From Phycisphaerae bacterium (GTDB taxonomy: Bacteria > Planctomycetota > Phycisphaerae > Sedimentisphaerales > Anaerohalosphaeraceae): a stretch of 6,063 nucleotides of DNA. Location of the stretch: assembly GCA_021736615.1 (NCBI GenBank), contig JAIPFN010000061.1:1-6063 (forward strand). The letters run 5' to 3'. Shown in pieces: positions 1-5,850 of the stretch (within the stretch, counting starts at the first letter, position 1; every line of letters starts with the position of its first letter). Made by a program: the position numbers and the translations under genes. The notes beneath the pieces were generated by a model. The model was not told the DNA's origin and made no database searches. It worked only from the letters and a program-made list of their open reading frames with translations.

Positions 1-1
1 T

Positions 2-652
2 ATAGCAATCGCCTGGCCGGACCCAAAAGGCTCTGTGGGACTTCTTTTACCTCTGCTGATATTCGCCGACCTGTTCTCAGCGGGCTATTACCGCCGTAAG
101 GCACTATGGGCACATATTATTCCGCCACTTCCGTGGGCAATAGCCGGGATTATCACAGGTTACTTCACTTTAGAACATATTAAAGGGCAGCATTTAAAGC
201 CCTTAATCGGCGTTATTGTGCTTATTATGCTGGGGGTGAAATACTGGCAGTCCACCAGAAAAAAAACCGACAGCCAAAACGGAAATTTATTTCATTTGCA
301 CTGGACTTTCGCAGTTGTCATCGGTTTTTTAGCCGGATTGACATCGATGATGGCAAACGCTGCCGGGCCGATCATGATTATATACCTGATGGCAAAGCAC
401 ATCCCAAAAACAGAATTCGTAGGTACCGCGGCATGGTTTTTCTTTATAGTCAACTGGATAAAAGTGCCCTTCATGTTAGATCTCGACATGATTACGCGTC
501 AATCTTTCAAGTTAAATGCCGTTATGTTTCCAGTTATCGCCATAGGAGCCGTAACAGGTATCCTGATGCTCAAACACATCCCCCAGAAAGTATTCAATAA
601 GGCGGTTCTGATCCTGGCGGCGGCAGCGGCGATAAAATTACTCCTGTCATAG
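2..652 (+). CDS. TauE/SafE-family membrane permease, 5' end cut by the window edge
   Basis: Partial gene; the reading frame is open to the left edge and ends in TAG at 650-652. A GTG at 35 could be taken as a start, but the residues before it (IAIAWPDPKGS) run smoothly into the family-typical segment GLLLPLLIFADLFSAGYYRR, so the true start lies outside the window, probably a few tens of codons away. About 216 residues are visible against roughly 250 for the family. They form around six hydrophobic segments. The segment GFLAGLTSMMANAAGPIMIIYLM matches the second internal repeat signature of TauE/SafE proteins (glycine-rich, then G-P before a helix). The family exports or imports sulfur-containing or small organic anions such as sulfite, sulfoacetate or taurine-derived compounds; the substrate cannot be read from sequence. 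The protein acts in the inner membrane. No sulfur-metabolism neighbour is visible to narrow its role, and no GC-rich terminator follows the stop. Confidence 0.9.
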   Translation: MAIAWPDPKGSVGLLLPLLIFADLFSAGYYRRKALWAHIIPPLPWAIAGIITGYFTLEHIKGQHLKPLIGVIVLIMLGVKYWQSTRKKTDSQNGNLFHLHWTFAVVIGFLAGLTSMMANAAGPIMIIYLMAKHIPKTEFVGTAAWFFFIVNWIKVPFMLDLDMITRQSFKLNAVMFPVIAIGAVTGILMLKHIPQKVFNKAVLILAAAAAIKLLLS

Positions 653-773
653 AGAATACAACCCGAAAAATTCTATGTTTTTTTGAAATATATCCGATTA
701 ACTTAACGTTGTATCTCGTAGATAACCGGTAAACTGTTCTGTTTAGCGAATTATAACAGGGTTGAGTAATTGG
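653..773. other. Intergenic spacer between permease and lipoprotein gene
   Basis: No gene is visible. The stretch is AT-rich and has two small features. One is a five-base dyad, TATCT-cgt-AGATA, at 712-724. The other is a 6-base direct repeat, GGTTGA, at 760-765 and 772-777, twelve bases apart; its second copy overlaps the -35 box of the downstream promoter. Either could be a regulator site, but short repeats like these also arise by chance. A five-base hairpin, TAAAC-tgttct-GTTTA, lies at 730-745 and has no T-run. I see no convincing intrinsic terminator for the permease gene. Confidence 0.4.
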
Positions 774-801
774 TTGACAGCAGCAAAATTTATGGTAATA
801 T
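774..801 (+). promoter_or_regulatory. Sigma70-type promoter with extended -10, upstream of the lipoprotein gene
   Basis: The -35 box TTGACA (774-779) is a perfect consensus. Sixteen bases later comes TAATAT (796-801), four of six matches, preceded by TG at 793-794 in the extended -10 arrangement TGnTAATAT. Transcription would start near 808 and give a leader of about 55 nt before the ATG at 864. Position and strand fit the lipoprotein-peptidase pair. The strength is inferred only. Confidence 0.6.
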
Positions 802-851
802 ATCGGACTCTTTATTACGTTAAGTGTTAATTATTAGAATTTATTTTTTTT

Positions 852-855
852 GGAG
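852..855 (+). promoter_or_regulatory. Ribosome binding site of the lipoprotein gene
   Basis: GGAG lies eight bases before the ATG at 864, just after a run of eight T. It supports 864 as the start, as does the complete signal peptide that begins there. Confidence 0.75.
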
Positions 856-863
856 ATTGTATT

Positions 864-1631
864 ATGTTTGACAAAAAATTTGTAAGGATGTCTGTAGTTG
901 CTCTTATGCTGGCAGTTGCCGCAGTTGTTTTGTCTTCCTGCGACAATAACCCTGAAGGCGGCAACGAAACTGATAAAGGCGGCAAAACGCCCGGTAAAAC
1001 TGTCACGAATACTGACGACGGAAAGACAGGCAGTGACATGATAGAACTTCCTGTGGTTCTGCCCAAGGCTGTTGCCGGCGGTACCGAAAGAACCCCAAAG
1101 GTTGAAAACATGCAGGAAACTCCGGAGTCAGCACGGCCCACTATGTATGTTCCGGCAGGCACTACAAATGTCGCACTTGGCAAACCGGTTACTGCCACTG
1201 ATGACAATCCGATCGGCGGCGGTCTCGAAAAGCTCGTTGACGGCGATGTGGAAGGTACAGACGGAAGCTTCCTGGAATTTGGACTCTTCGACCAGAGTGT
1301 AACAGTCGACCTTGGCTCCAAGCATGAGATGTACGCTATAATGATCTGGCATTACTTCGCCCAGACCCGCGTATACTATGACGTAGTTGTCCAGATCGCC
1401 GACGACCCGGACTTCACGCAAAACGTACAGATCGTCTTCAATAACGACATCGACAACTCTCTCGGACTCGGTATCGGTAAAGACAAACATTACAAGGAAA
1501 CCCTGTACGGCAAACTTATCGATGCTAAGGGTGCTCAGGGACGTTACGTTCGTTTTTACAGCAACGGAAACGATGTTAATGAGCTTAACCATTATATCGA
1601 GGTCGCCGTTTACGGCAAACCTGTTGAATAA
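864..1631 (+). CDS. Discoidin (F5/8 type C-like) domain lipoprotein
   Basis: A 255-residue exported lipoprotein. Residues 1-25 form a signal peptide with a basic start (MFDKKFVR) and a hydrophobic core. It ends in the lipobox LSSC, so Cys26 would be lipidated. Residues 27-85 are a low-complexity linker rich in Gly, Asp, Lys and Thr. Residues 102-253 resemble a galactose-binding-like discoidin domain: NVALGKPVTATD opens it, LVDGD and SVTVDLG follow, then YYDVVVQIADDPDF, and GRYVRFYSNGN...HYIEVAVYGKP closes the jelly roll. Such domains usually bind carbohydrate or other surface ligands and are common in planctomycete and related proteomes; the ligand here is unknown. Asp27 follows the lipid Cys, which in enterobacteria keeps lipoproteins in the inner membrane; whether that rule applies here is not known. 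A GGAG site precedes the ATG and the M48 gene follows after two bases, so the two are probably one transcript. No catalytic domain is visible. Confidence 0.88.
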   Translation: MFDKKFVRMSVVALMLAVAAVVLSSCDNNPEGGNETDKGGKTPGKTVTNTDDGKTGSDMIELPVVLPKAVAGGTERTPKVENMQETPESARPTMYVPAGTTNVALGKPVTATDDNPIGGGLEKLVDGDVEGTDGSFLEFGLFDQSVTVDLGSKHEMYAIMIWHYFAQTRVYYDVVVQIADDPDFTQNVQIVFNNDIDNSLGLGIGKDKHYKETLYGKLIDAKGAQGRYVRFYSNGNDVNELNHYIEVAVYGKPVE

Positions 1632-1633
1632 CT

Positions 1634-2410
1634 ATGGGTATTTTTTATAATCTTGGCAGAAAGGCCGGACCGAAAATTCGCAAGGGTCAGTGGATATGGC
1701 ACTCGCTTACCGGTTCAGCCGATGATGCCATAGCCGCCGAATACCGCGTCGGCTGTGATATTGCAGTTGCTTTGCGCATGGAGGTGCCGTGCGATCAGTC
1801 CTCCGATGACGCTGTGCTTATCCAGAAGATCGGCAGCAATCTTTCCAAGCGCGTGTCCAACAAACTTCGCCGGTTTAATTTCGAGATTATCACCGACGGT
1901 CCGCCAAACGCGTTCGCACTGGCAGGGGGGTTCGTCTTTGTTACACGGTCCATGCTTGATCTATGCAACCGCGACGAAGACGAACTGGCTTTTATACTCG
2001 CACATGAAATGGGGCATATTATACGCGGTCATTCGATGAACCGGCTAGTCAGCAATGCGGCATTTTCTGTTCTATCAAAACGGCTTCCCGGTGCAGGCGC
2101 GATAGGGGCCTGGCTTAAAGGAACAGGTTTAAAACTTCTGGAAAGCGCATACTCGCAGCAAAACGAATTTACCGCAGACGAGCTTGGAACCAAACTGGCC
2201 ATTGCCGGCGGGTACGAAAGCCAAGCCGGAGAAAAGCTGCTGCTTCGTCTGGCCCGGACAAGCGACGGACAAAACGACGAGTCTCTTGCGAAATATTTTG
2301 CGACACATCCGCCATTCAACGAACGAATAGCAAACGTAAAACAAACCGCCAACAAACCCGCAGTAAAACAATTAGCCCCTCCAGACGAAGATAAAACTTC
2401 GGACGAATAA
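1634..2410 (+). CDS. M48-family zinc metallopeptidase without signal peptide
   Basis: A 258-residue protein. The zinc site is clear: His124-Glu125-Met-Gly-His128 (HEMGH) in a helix, with Glu178 in NEFTADELG as third ligand and Asp182 completing the ExxxD pattern of the M48 (HtpX/Ste24/BepA-like) clan. PNAFALAGGFVFVTRSML (91-108) and ATHPPFNERI (223-232) are further family marks. The family cleaves misfolded or membrane-associated proteins. I see neither a signal peptide nor a strong membrane helix; the N-terminus (MGIFYNLGRKAGPKIRKGQW) is basic and amphipathic, so the protein may be cytosolic or peripherally membrane-bound. The ATG lies two bases after the lipoprotein stop and lacks a recognisable Shine-Dalgarno site, which suggests translational coupling. 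The C-terminal tail (235-258) is polar and probably disordered. The substrate is unknown, and a working link with the lipoprotein is inference from the tight spacing. Confidence 0.92.
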   Translation: MGIFYNLGRKAGPKIRKGQWIWHSLTGSADDAIAAEYRVGCDIAVALRMEVPCDQSSDDAVLIQKIGSNLSKRVSNKLRRFNFEIITDGPPNAFALAGGFVFVTRSMLDLCNRDEDELAFILAHEMGHIIRGHSMNRLVSNAAFSVLSKRLPGAGAIGAWLKGTGLKLLESAYSQQNEFTADELGTKLAIAGGYESQAGEKLLLRLARTSDGQNDESLAKYFATHPPFNERIANVKQTANKPAVKQLAPPDEDKTSDE

Positions 2411-2564
2411 TACCAGATATTCAGCTATAGATTTCTGAACCAATTCAAATATTAAAAAATGAGCATGTATTCTGTAGTAGATATATACTATTTGTTTTCT
2501 TTACGTGGTGATTTCAAGCCCGCTTATTTTTTTTACTGTATTTTACTATCACAGCCTAACTGAA

Positions 2565-2573
2565 TGCTATAAT
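2565..2573 (+). promoter_or_regulatory. Consensus extended -10 element inside the gene-poor region
   Basis: TGCTATAAT is a perfect extended -10 (TGnTATAAT). No good -35 is placed 16-18 bases upstream; the best is TTTACT at 2542-2547 with a 20-base spacer, but extended -10 promoters can do without one. A transcript would start near 2580 and run through the structured stretch to about 3116. No gene follows on this strand, so the product, if any, would be non-coding. A nonamer like this can occur by chance in AT-rich DNA. Confidence 0.4.
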
Positions 2574-2971
2574 GAGACGAAAAGTGGCGTTAGTGATCGA
2601 TTAACATCAGGCTATGCAAATCTGACGCACAACCCTATTATTTGGACGATTTAAGCGGTATATTTAGCCCATAGAGGTGTATTAGACGAGTATACGTTGA
2701 TTTGCAGGGGAATGCATATATGCCTGGCATTCGTGCTTAAGGACGTAATTTCCATGCATTTTACGAATATGCAGTGATGAAATGCCATATATTCAAAATC
2801 CCCAAAATAGTTTTCGGGGTAAATTTCCTGCCAACTTTTTATGCTGATTTACGTCAGTACGGCACATTTATGATGGTATGTATTTGGTTTGTTTTTTTTC
2901 TGCGAAATCCATCCCGTAGAGGCCGGGGTATTTGGTCACTTTATGATGCTTTATAAAAGGCTAATTTTTCA

Positions 2972-3053
2972 AAGTTAATTCGTTTTTCAAATTCAGGTTT
3001 CAGATCGCCAGTTTGCCAACTATTCACCTGAAGTTAATTTTTAAGATCGCCAG
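2972..3053 (+). repeat. Imperfect internal duplication (AAGTTAATT ... AGATCGCCAG, two copies)
   Basis: AAGTTAATT at 2972-2980 is followed by AGATCGCCAG at 3002-3011. The same two words recur in the same order at 3031-3039 and 3044-3053. The gap between them is 21 bases in the first copy and 4 in the second. In addition TTTTTCAAA occurs three times nearby (2965-2973, 2983-2991, 3070-3078). The shared order suggests a small duplication with an indel. Confidence 0.55.
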
Positions 3054-3116
3054 GCATATCATATAGCAGTTTTTCAAACTTTTAAAATATGTGTGCAATG
3101 TCTGGCGGTTTTTCTT
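3044..3116 (+). terminator. Large hairpin followed by a T-rich tail (possible intrinsic terminator or RNA 3' end)
   Basis: CGCCAGGCAT (3048-3057) pairs with ATGTCTGGCG (3098-3107) over ten positions with one G-U pair. The stem can grow at its base by weak pairs between 3043-3047 and 3108-3112. The tail is GTTTTTCTTTC. The loop is about 40 bases, long for a standard terminator, so this could equally be the end of a structured RNA. A second copy of the left arm (CGCCAG at 3006-3011) could compete for the same right arm. Confidence 0.4.
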
Positions 3117-3388
3117 TCAGTCAGGCAGGAGTTATAAAGAAAGTCAGGTGCGTTTAGTTTACAAATATTATTCAATGTTGCAATCCGGCCTTAATGAGAT
3201 AAAGCGTCGAGTAAACAAATTAATTTACAGTATATGCTATTTATCGTAACGAGAAATAGTCAACTAAGATATAACATCATTTTTAATAGGAACAAACAAA
3301 ACGACATGTCTTCTTGTTATTGAACCGAAAAACCACACTATTTCCAAGGTCCGATAATATATGTTATGTTGCATTCGGCTTAATGTAG

Positions 3389-3423
3389 AAAAAAACGGGT
3401 ATTTTGGTGGATACCCGCTTTTT
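3389..3423 (-). terminator. Intrinsic terminator of the TPR gene, bidirectional in form
   Basis: A perfect seven-base stem CGGGTAT (3396-3402) / ATACCCG (3411-3417) with an eight-base loop. Read on the minus strand it is followed by seven T (complement of the A run 3389-3395). It lies about 75 bases beyond the TPR stop. On the plus strand a CTTTTT run follows (3418-3423), so it could also stop transcripts from the left. Confidence 0.85.
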
Positions 3424-3493
3424 GTTGTATAATTGAGGTTTTCTTTGCTGAACATGGCATTTATTGCCGTTGGTCTGCAAATAAATCGGCTTA

Positions 3494-5104
3494 TTATTCG
3501 TAACGTTCGCTAATCGCAGTCTTGGCCGTCTCTGTCAGACGATCCCATGTCGCTATTGCTCTGTCGACAAGACCGAGATTTTCAAGCACGACCTCAATGT
3601 TTGTCGAAGCGTCCGGCTGAGTGTAGTTTTCCTTCATGGTGTTTTCAAGGTTATAAAGGGCCGACGCGAATTTTTCCTTGTCACAGAACAAAATTGCCGT
3701 CTGATAATGCAGATTTACTGTTTCTGCGTTCATTGGCTCGGTATCGACGAGTTTCTTCATCGCAAGCTCTTTTTCGTCGCATTCATACAAACACAGGGCC
3801 AGTTTGCATCTGACTCTCGAATGAGTCGGATTGATCTCCAGGGCATTCTCAAAAGACTCGATGGCCGCCTTGAAATTACCGATAACCATCATCAGCATCC
3901 CAAACTTGTAATGAATATCCGAACTTCTTGGTGATTTTTGCATCTGCGTACTATGGGCGCTTATTACATCGTCAATCGACAAAGGCGGAGTCTCGGCTTG
4001 CTGGCAATTGCCAATGCTTTCGCTCAGGGCAGCCTGCAGGTGCAGAGTCGCCGTTTCAGAGAACAACAGGTTGCTGTTTTGCTGTATTGCCGTTGCCAGT
4101 GACAATGTCGCATACGCCTCATGGCTGTCGCCTGATTTTTCCTGCGATATCGCAAGACCTACGTATGAGTCGACGATCTCGTCGTTTATCTCAATAGCGC
4201 GATTGAACTGGGCAGCAGCCTTTGACGGGCAGTTTGACTTCAGGAAATGCGTACCAAGCTTGATAGTCGCTTCGAGGTAGTTCGGCTGGACCTGTATCGC
4301 TTTTTCATAGTGAACAATTGCTTCAGCGGTCATACTGGCTTTACTGTAAATGTCGGCCATGCGTACAAAAAGGTCGGCCTGGACGCCTACTTGATCGATC
4401 AGCCACTGGATACGTTCTATGGCCTCGTCGAAACGGCCATCCTCTACCAGTTCGGCTTCTTCGGACTGACTTTCATCGTGGAAATTGTCCGGGTGAGCGA
4501 CGATCGCCATATTAAAAGTATCTATGGCGTTATCGTACTGACCGTCTGCATAATAAAGATAACCTAAAAGAACCAGCGAGGAAATGTCTTCCGGGTGCTC
4601 TACCGTCAAAAGTTTGTACTGTTCAATGGTCCTGTCCACCCTGCCGCTGTTTAAATAAATCGAAGCCATTCGCTGACGCGGAAGCTGGAGGTGACTTTTG
4701 AATTTCACACAGTCCTGATAAAACTCCAGCGCCTGAGCCTGACGCCCTATAATTTCATTGCAATAGCCAAGAATATATAGTGCCATGGTATTGCTCGGCT
4801 GACGATAATATATTGACTGAAGGTGCTCGATAGCCTCTTCAGGCTGATTCCTCTTTAAACAAATGGCAACTGCAACCATTCTGCCGTTGGTGCATTCAGG
4901 CTCTTCGAAAAGATAGAATTTCAGTTTCTCTTCCGCATCGTCAAGATTACCATTTCCGAGAAGATCGATTATCTCGGCGAAGTCTGATTTGCGAACATTA
5001 ATTTCCGATTCATCCCTGGCCGTTACGGCATTTAACCAATGCCATATCAAGTCGGAAGCATTGACAGTTATTGCTTTACCGAAGATTTCCAGTAATTTGC
5101 TCAT
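3494..5104 (-). CDS. Tetratricopeptide-repeat (TPR) protein, 536 residues
   Basis: A soluble, all-helical repeat protein without signal peptide or membrane segment. An N-terminal segment (1-40, MSKLLEIFGKAITVNASDLIWHWLNA) precedes the repeats. TPR units follow at roughly 73-103, 106-136, 142-170, 173-205, 211-240, 243-275, 277-309 and 311-342. After a polar linker (360-393) more lie at 395-428, 429-460 and 463-495. Clear examples are SLVLLGYLYYADGQYDNAID and IHYKFGMLMMVIGNFKAAIE, with the usual G-Y/A and A-P pattern (AIVAHPDN, AIQVQPNY, ALEINPTH). TPR arrays bind partner proteins; no catalytic motif is present, so the partner and process are unknown. The start is ATG at 5104-5102, with AGGAAAGG five bases upstream. 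The gene ends in tandem stops TAATAA and is followed by a strong terminator, so it forms a single-gene unit. The 207-222 stretch is acidic and degenerate as a TPR. Confidence 0.93.
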   Translation of the reverse strand: MSKLLEIFGKAITVNASDLIWHWLNAVTARDESEINVRKSDFAEIIDLLGNGNLDDAEEKLKFYLFEEPECTNGRMVAVAICLKRNQPEEAIEHLQSIYYRQPSNTMALYILGYCNEIIGRQAQALEFYQDCVKFKSHLQLPRQRMASIYLNSGRVDRTIEQYKLLTVEHPEDISSLVLLGYLYYADGQYDNAIDTFNMAIVAHPDNFHDESQSEEAELVEDGRFDEAIERIQWLIDQVGVQADLFVRMADIYSKASMTAEAIVHYEKAIQVQPNYLEATIKLGTHFLKSNCPSKAAAQFNRAIEINDEIVDSYVGLAISQEKSGDSHEAYATLSLATAIQQNSNLLFSETATLHLQAALSESIGNCQQAETPPLSIDDVISAHSTQMQKSPRSSDIHYKFGMLMMVIGNFKAAIESFENALEINPTHSRVRCKLALCLYECDEKELAMKKLVDTEPMNAETVNLHYQTAILFCDKEKFASALYNLENTMKENYTQPDASTNIEVVLENLGLVDRAIATWDRLTETAKTAISERYE

Positions 5105-5109
5105 TATGA

Positions 5110-5117
5110 CCTTTCCT
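5110..5117 (-). promoter_or_regulatory. Ribosome binding site of the TPR gene
   Basis: On the minus strand AGGAAAGG ends five bases before the ATG at 5104. It supports this start over internal methionines. Confidence 0.65.
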
Positions 5118-5406
5118 GCCTATAGAAGAACATCTGGGTGACACATGTATTGTTACTGGAAATGTATCGACACGGATGCGAGTACGCTTAATTGGCATTT
5201 ACTCAAAATGAGTTTCAAGACGTTTTTTTCTTTGCTGAAATCACTGGTTTTGATGACTGTAGCGGTTATCCGCGGGACAATTGATAAAAGAAGGTTTTAT
5301 CGTGTACCCTGACCGCCCTGCCGGGTTTATGGGACGGAGGAAATGGATTGAACAAGCAGTGGATTAAAATAAACTATTAAAGCTTTTGGCTGATATATAC
5401 GCGCAT
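5118..5406. other. Intergenic region upstream of the TPR gene
   Basis: About 290 bases without a gene. The upstream cold-shock transcript ends at the terminator to the right, so the TPR promoter should lie here on the minus strand. I find only a weak candidate: TTGAAA (complement of 5213-5218) with no good -10 at the right distance. Dyads seen are ACTCA-aaa-TGAGT (5201-5213), which touches that -35 candidate and could be an operator, GCGG-ttat-CCGC (5262-5273), and GATAAAA-gaagg-TTTTATC (5283-5301). Their roles are unknown. Confidence 0.4.
5283..5301. repeat. Perfect seven-base inverted repeat
   Basis: GATAAAA (5283-5289) and TTTTATC (5295-5301) flank the five-base loop gaagg. There is no T-run after it on either strand, so it is not a standard terminator. 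It could be an operator, or a leader hairpin if the TPR transcript starts this far upstream. Confidence 0.45.
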
Positions 5407-5437
5407 AAAAAAGCCCGGTTCTTGACCGGACTTTTTT
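5407..5437 (-). terminator. Intrinsic terminator of the cold-shock gene, bidirectional
   Basis: CCGGT (5415-5419) pairs with ACCGG (5425-5429) around the loop tcttg. After one C/A mismatch, G5413-C5431 and six A-T pairs extend the stem. Read on the minus strand the stem is followed by TTTTTT, about 40 bases beyond the csp stop. The A and T runs on both sides allow termination in either direction. Confidence 0.88.
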
Positions 5438-5477
5438 AGTTTTTGGCGAACCATTAAGGCTCAACGATACTCTGCAA

Positions 5478-5681
5478 TTAAGCAGGACATACGTTTGTTG
5501 CACATGGGCCTTTTTTGCCCTGGCCAACTTCAAATTCTACCTTCTGATTCTCATCAAGAGTGGCATAGCCCTCCATCTTAATCTCAGAATGATGAACAAA
5601 AAGATCGTCTCCACCATCGTCTGGCTGAATGAATCCAAAACCCTTACTTGCATTAAACCATTTCACTGTACCTGTACTCAC
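5478..5681 (-). CDS. Cold-shock domain protein, CspA family
   Basis: A 67-residue single cold-shock domain, close to the usual length of about 70. It binds single-stranded RNA and DNA and is thought to melt RNA structure in the cytoplasm. RNP1 is KGFGFI (13-18) and RNP2 is LFVHH (27-31). The nucleic-acid-binding aromatics are present: Trp8, Phe9, Phe15, Phe17, Phe28 and His30. The position that is Phe34 in E. coli CspA is His31, a common variant. The start is GTG at 5681-5679 with AGGGAG eight bases upstream; an ATG at 5700-5698 is out of frame. The C-terminal segment [10 protein letters not shown] carries two cysteines (60 and 65) where small or polar residues are usual. The gene has its own promoter, a long leader and a terminator, so it is a single-gene unit. 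Whether it is cold-induced or constitutive cannot be read from the sequence. Confidence 0.96.
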   Translation of the reverse strand: MSTGTVKWFNASKGFGFIQPDDGGDDLFVHHSEIKMEGYATLDENQKVEFEVGQGKKGPCATNVCPA

Positions 5682-5689
5682 AATAACTA

Positions 5690-5695
5690 CTCCCT
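5690..5695 (-). promoter_or_regulatory. Ribosome binding site that fixes the GTG start of the csp gene
   Basis: On the minus strand AGGGAG lies eight bases before GTG 5681. The only nearby ATG (5700-5698) lies before this site and is out of frame, so GTG is the start. Confidence 0.75.
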
Positions 5696-5723
5696 GGCAT
5701 GCTTTTACGCTGCTCTAATAACA

Positions 5724-5773
5724 TCTCTCTATCTTATTTTTTACAAAGCATATTCTTGAGAGACGGAAGAATA
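5724..5773 (-). ncRNA. Possible H-type pseudoknot in the 5' leader of the csp mRNA
   Basis: In the minus-strand transcript TATTCTT (complement of 5767-5773) and AAGAATA (complement of 5751-5757) form a perfect seven-base stem around the loop CCGTCTCTC. The last six loop bases, TCTCTC, are complementary to GAGAGA (complement of 5724-5729), 21 bases downstream of the stem. An extra G-U pair is possible. The loop bases abut the 3' arm, so the two stems could stack in the standard H-type form. It lies about 30-90 bases before the start codon. Confidence 0.4.
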
Positions 5774-5789
5774 CACTTCATTGAGTATT

Positions 5790-5819
5790 ACTATATACCA
5801 TTAATCGGCGAAAATTCAA
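5790..5819 (-). promoter_or_regulatory. Promoter of the csp gene
   Basis: On the minus strand the -35 is TTGAAT (complement of 5814-5819). The -10 is TATAGT (complement of 5790-5795) with an 18-base spacer, or the overlapping TATATA (5792-5797) with a 16-base spacer and an upstream TG. The start would fall near 5783, leaving a leader of about 100 nt. Confidence 0.6.
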
Positions 5820-5850
5820 TAAGAATTTTGAAAAAAATAAAAAAAACTTT
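5820..5850 (-). promoter_or_regulatory. A/T tract directly upstream of the csp promoter (UP-element-like)
   Basis: Nearly unbroken A/T sequence, including two long A runs on the plus strand (5831-5837 and 5839-5846), sits directly behind the -35 box. Known UP elements have this position and composition and raise promoter strength by contact with the RNA polymerase alpha subunit. The function here is inferred. Confidence 0.4.

Larger units (their letters stand above)
2411..3388. other. Long AT-rich region without a convincing protein gene
   Basis: About 1 kb in which stop codons are dense in every frame; the longest ORFs are about 60 codons, have no ribosome binding site and resemble nothing I know. 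The region is visibly more AT-rich than the flanking genes. A weak dyad TAGTA-gatata-TACTA (2475-2490) followed by TTTGTTTTCTTT may act as a poor terminator for the peptidase transcript. Other elements are: an extended -10 box (2565-2573); GAATGC/GCATTC (2710-2732) around a ten-base palindrome GCATATATGC; CCCCAAAA-tag-TTTTcGGGG (2800-2819); ATCCCG/CGGGGT (2911-2929); TTCAGGT/ACCTGAA (2992-3032); and a terminator-like hairpin (3044-3116). From 3120 to 3388 I see nothing beyond a GTTTAC/GTAAAC pair (3157-3162, 3211-3216). The region could be a decayed gene, a non-coding RNA locus, or plain spacer. Confidence 0.6.

Noticed and set aside
35..652. GTG at 35 as the true start of the permease
   Set aside because: The frame is open upstream, and the residues before the GTG continue the family-like sequence. 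Starting there would delete the N-terminal half of the first repeat.
827..1321. 164-codon ORF on the minus strand opposite the lipoprotein gene
   Set aside because: It lies antisense to a clear lipoprotein gene, its product is Ser/Pro/Thr-rich low complexity, and it has no family resemblance. It is a shadow of the GC-biased coding strand.
1128..1592. 154-codon ORF on the minus strand
   Set aside because: It is antisense to the discoidin domain with no family resemblance; the plus-strand gene explains the region fully.
2774..2956. 60-codon ORF on the plus strand in the gene-poor region
   Set aside because: It has no ribosome binding site, no recognisable motif, and AT-driven composition; it also spans hairpins at 2800-2819 and 2911-2929. 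It could be a tiny unknown gene, but nothing supports it.
3148..3252. Short plus-strand ORF from a GTG after the AGGAG at 3127-3131
   Set aside because: The spacing of 16 bases between AGGAG and the GTG is too long, and the peptide is short and featureless.
3264..3455. 63-codon ORF on the minus strand
   Set aside because: It contains the strong intrinsic terminator at 3389-3423 within its own reading frame and resembles no protein family.
2411..3493. CRISPR array, riboswitch or transposon remnant in the gene-poor region
   Set aside because: There are no regularly spaced repeats, no terminal inverted repeats with a target duplication, no transposase fragments in any frame, and no known riboswitch core motif that I could recognise.
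5327..5533. 68-codon ORF on the minus strand overlapping the csp gene
   Set aside because: It runs through the csp terminator and overlaps the csp coding region in another frame.
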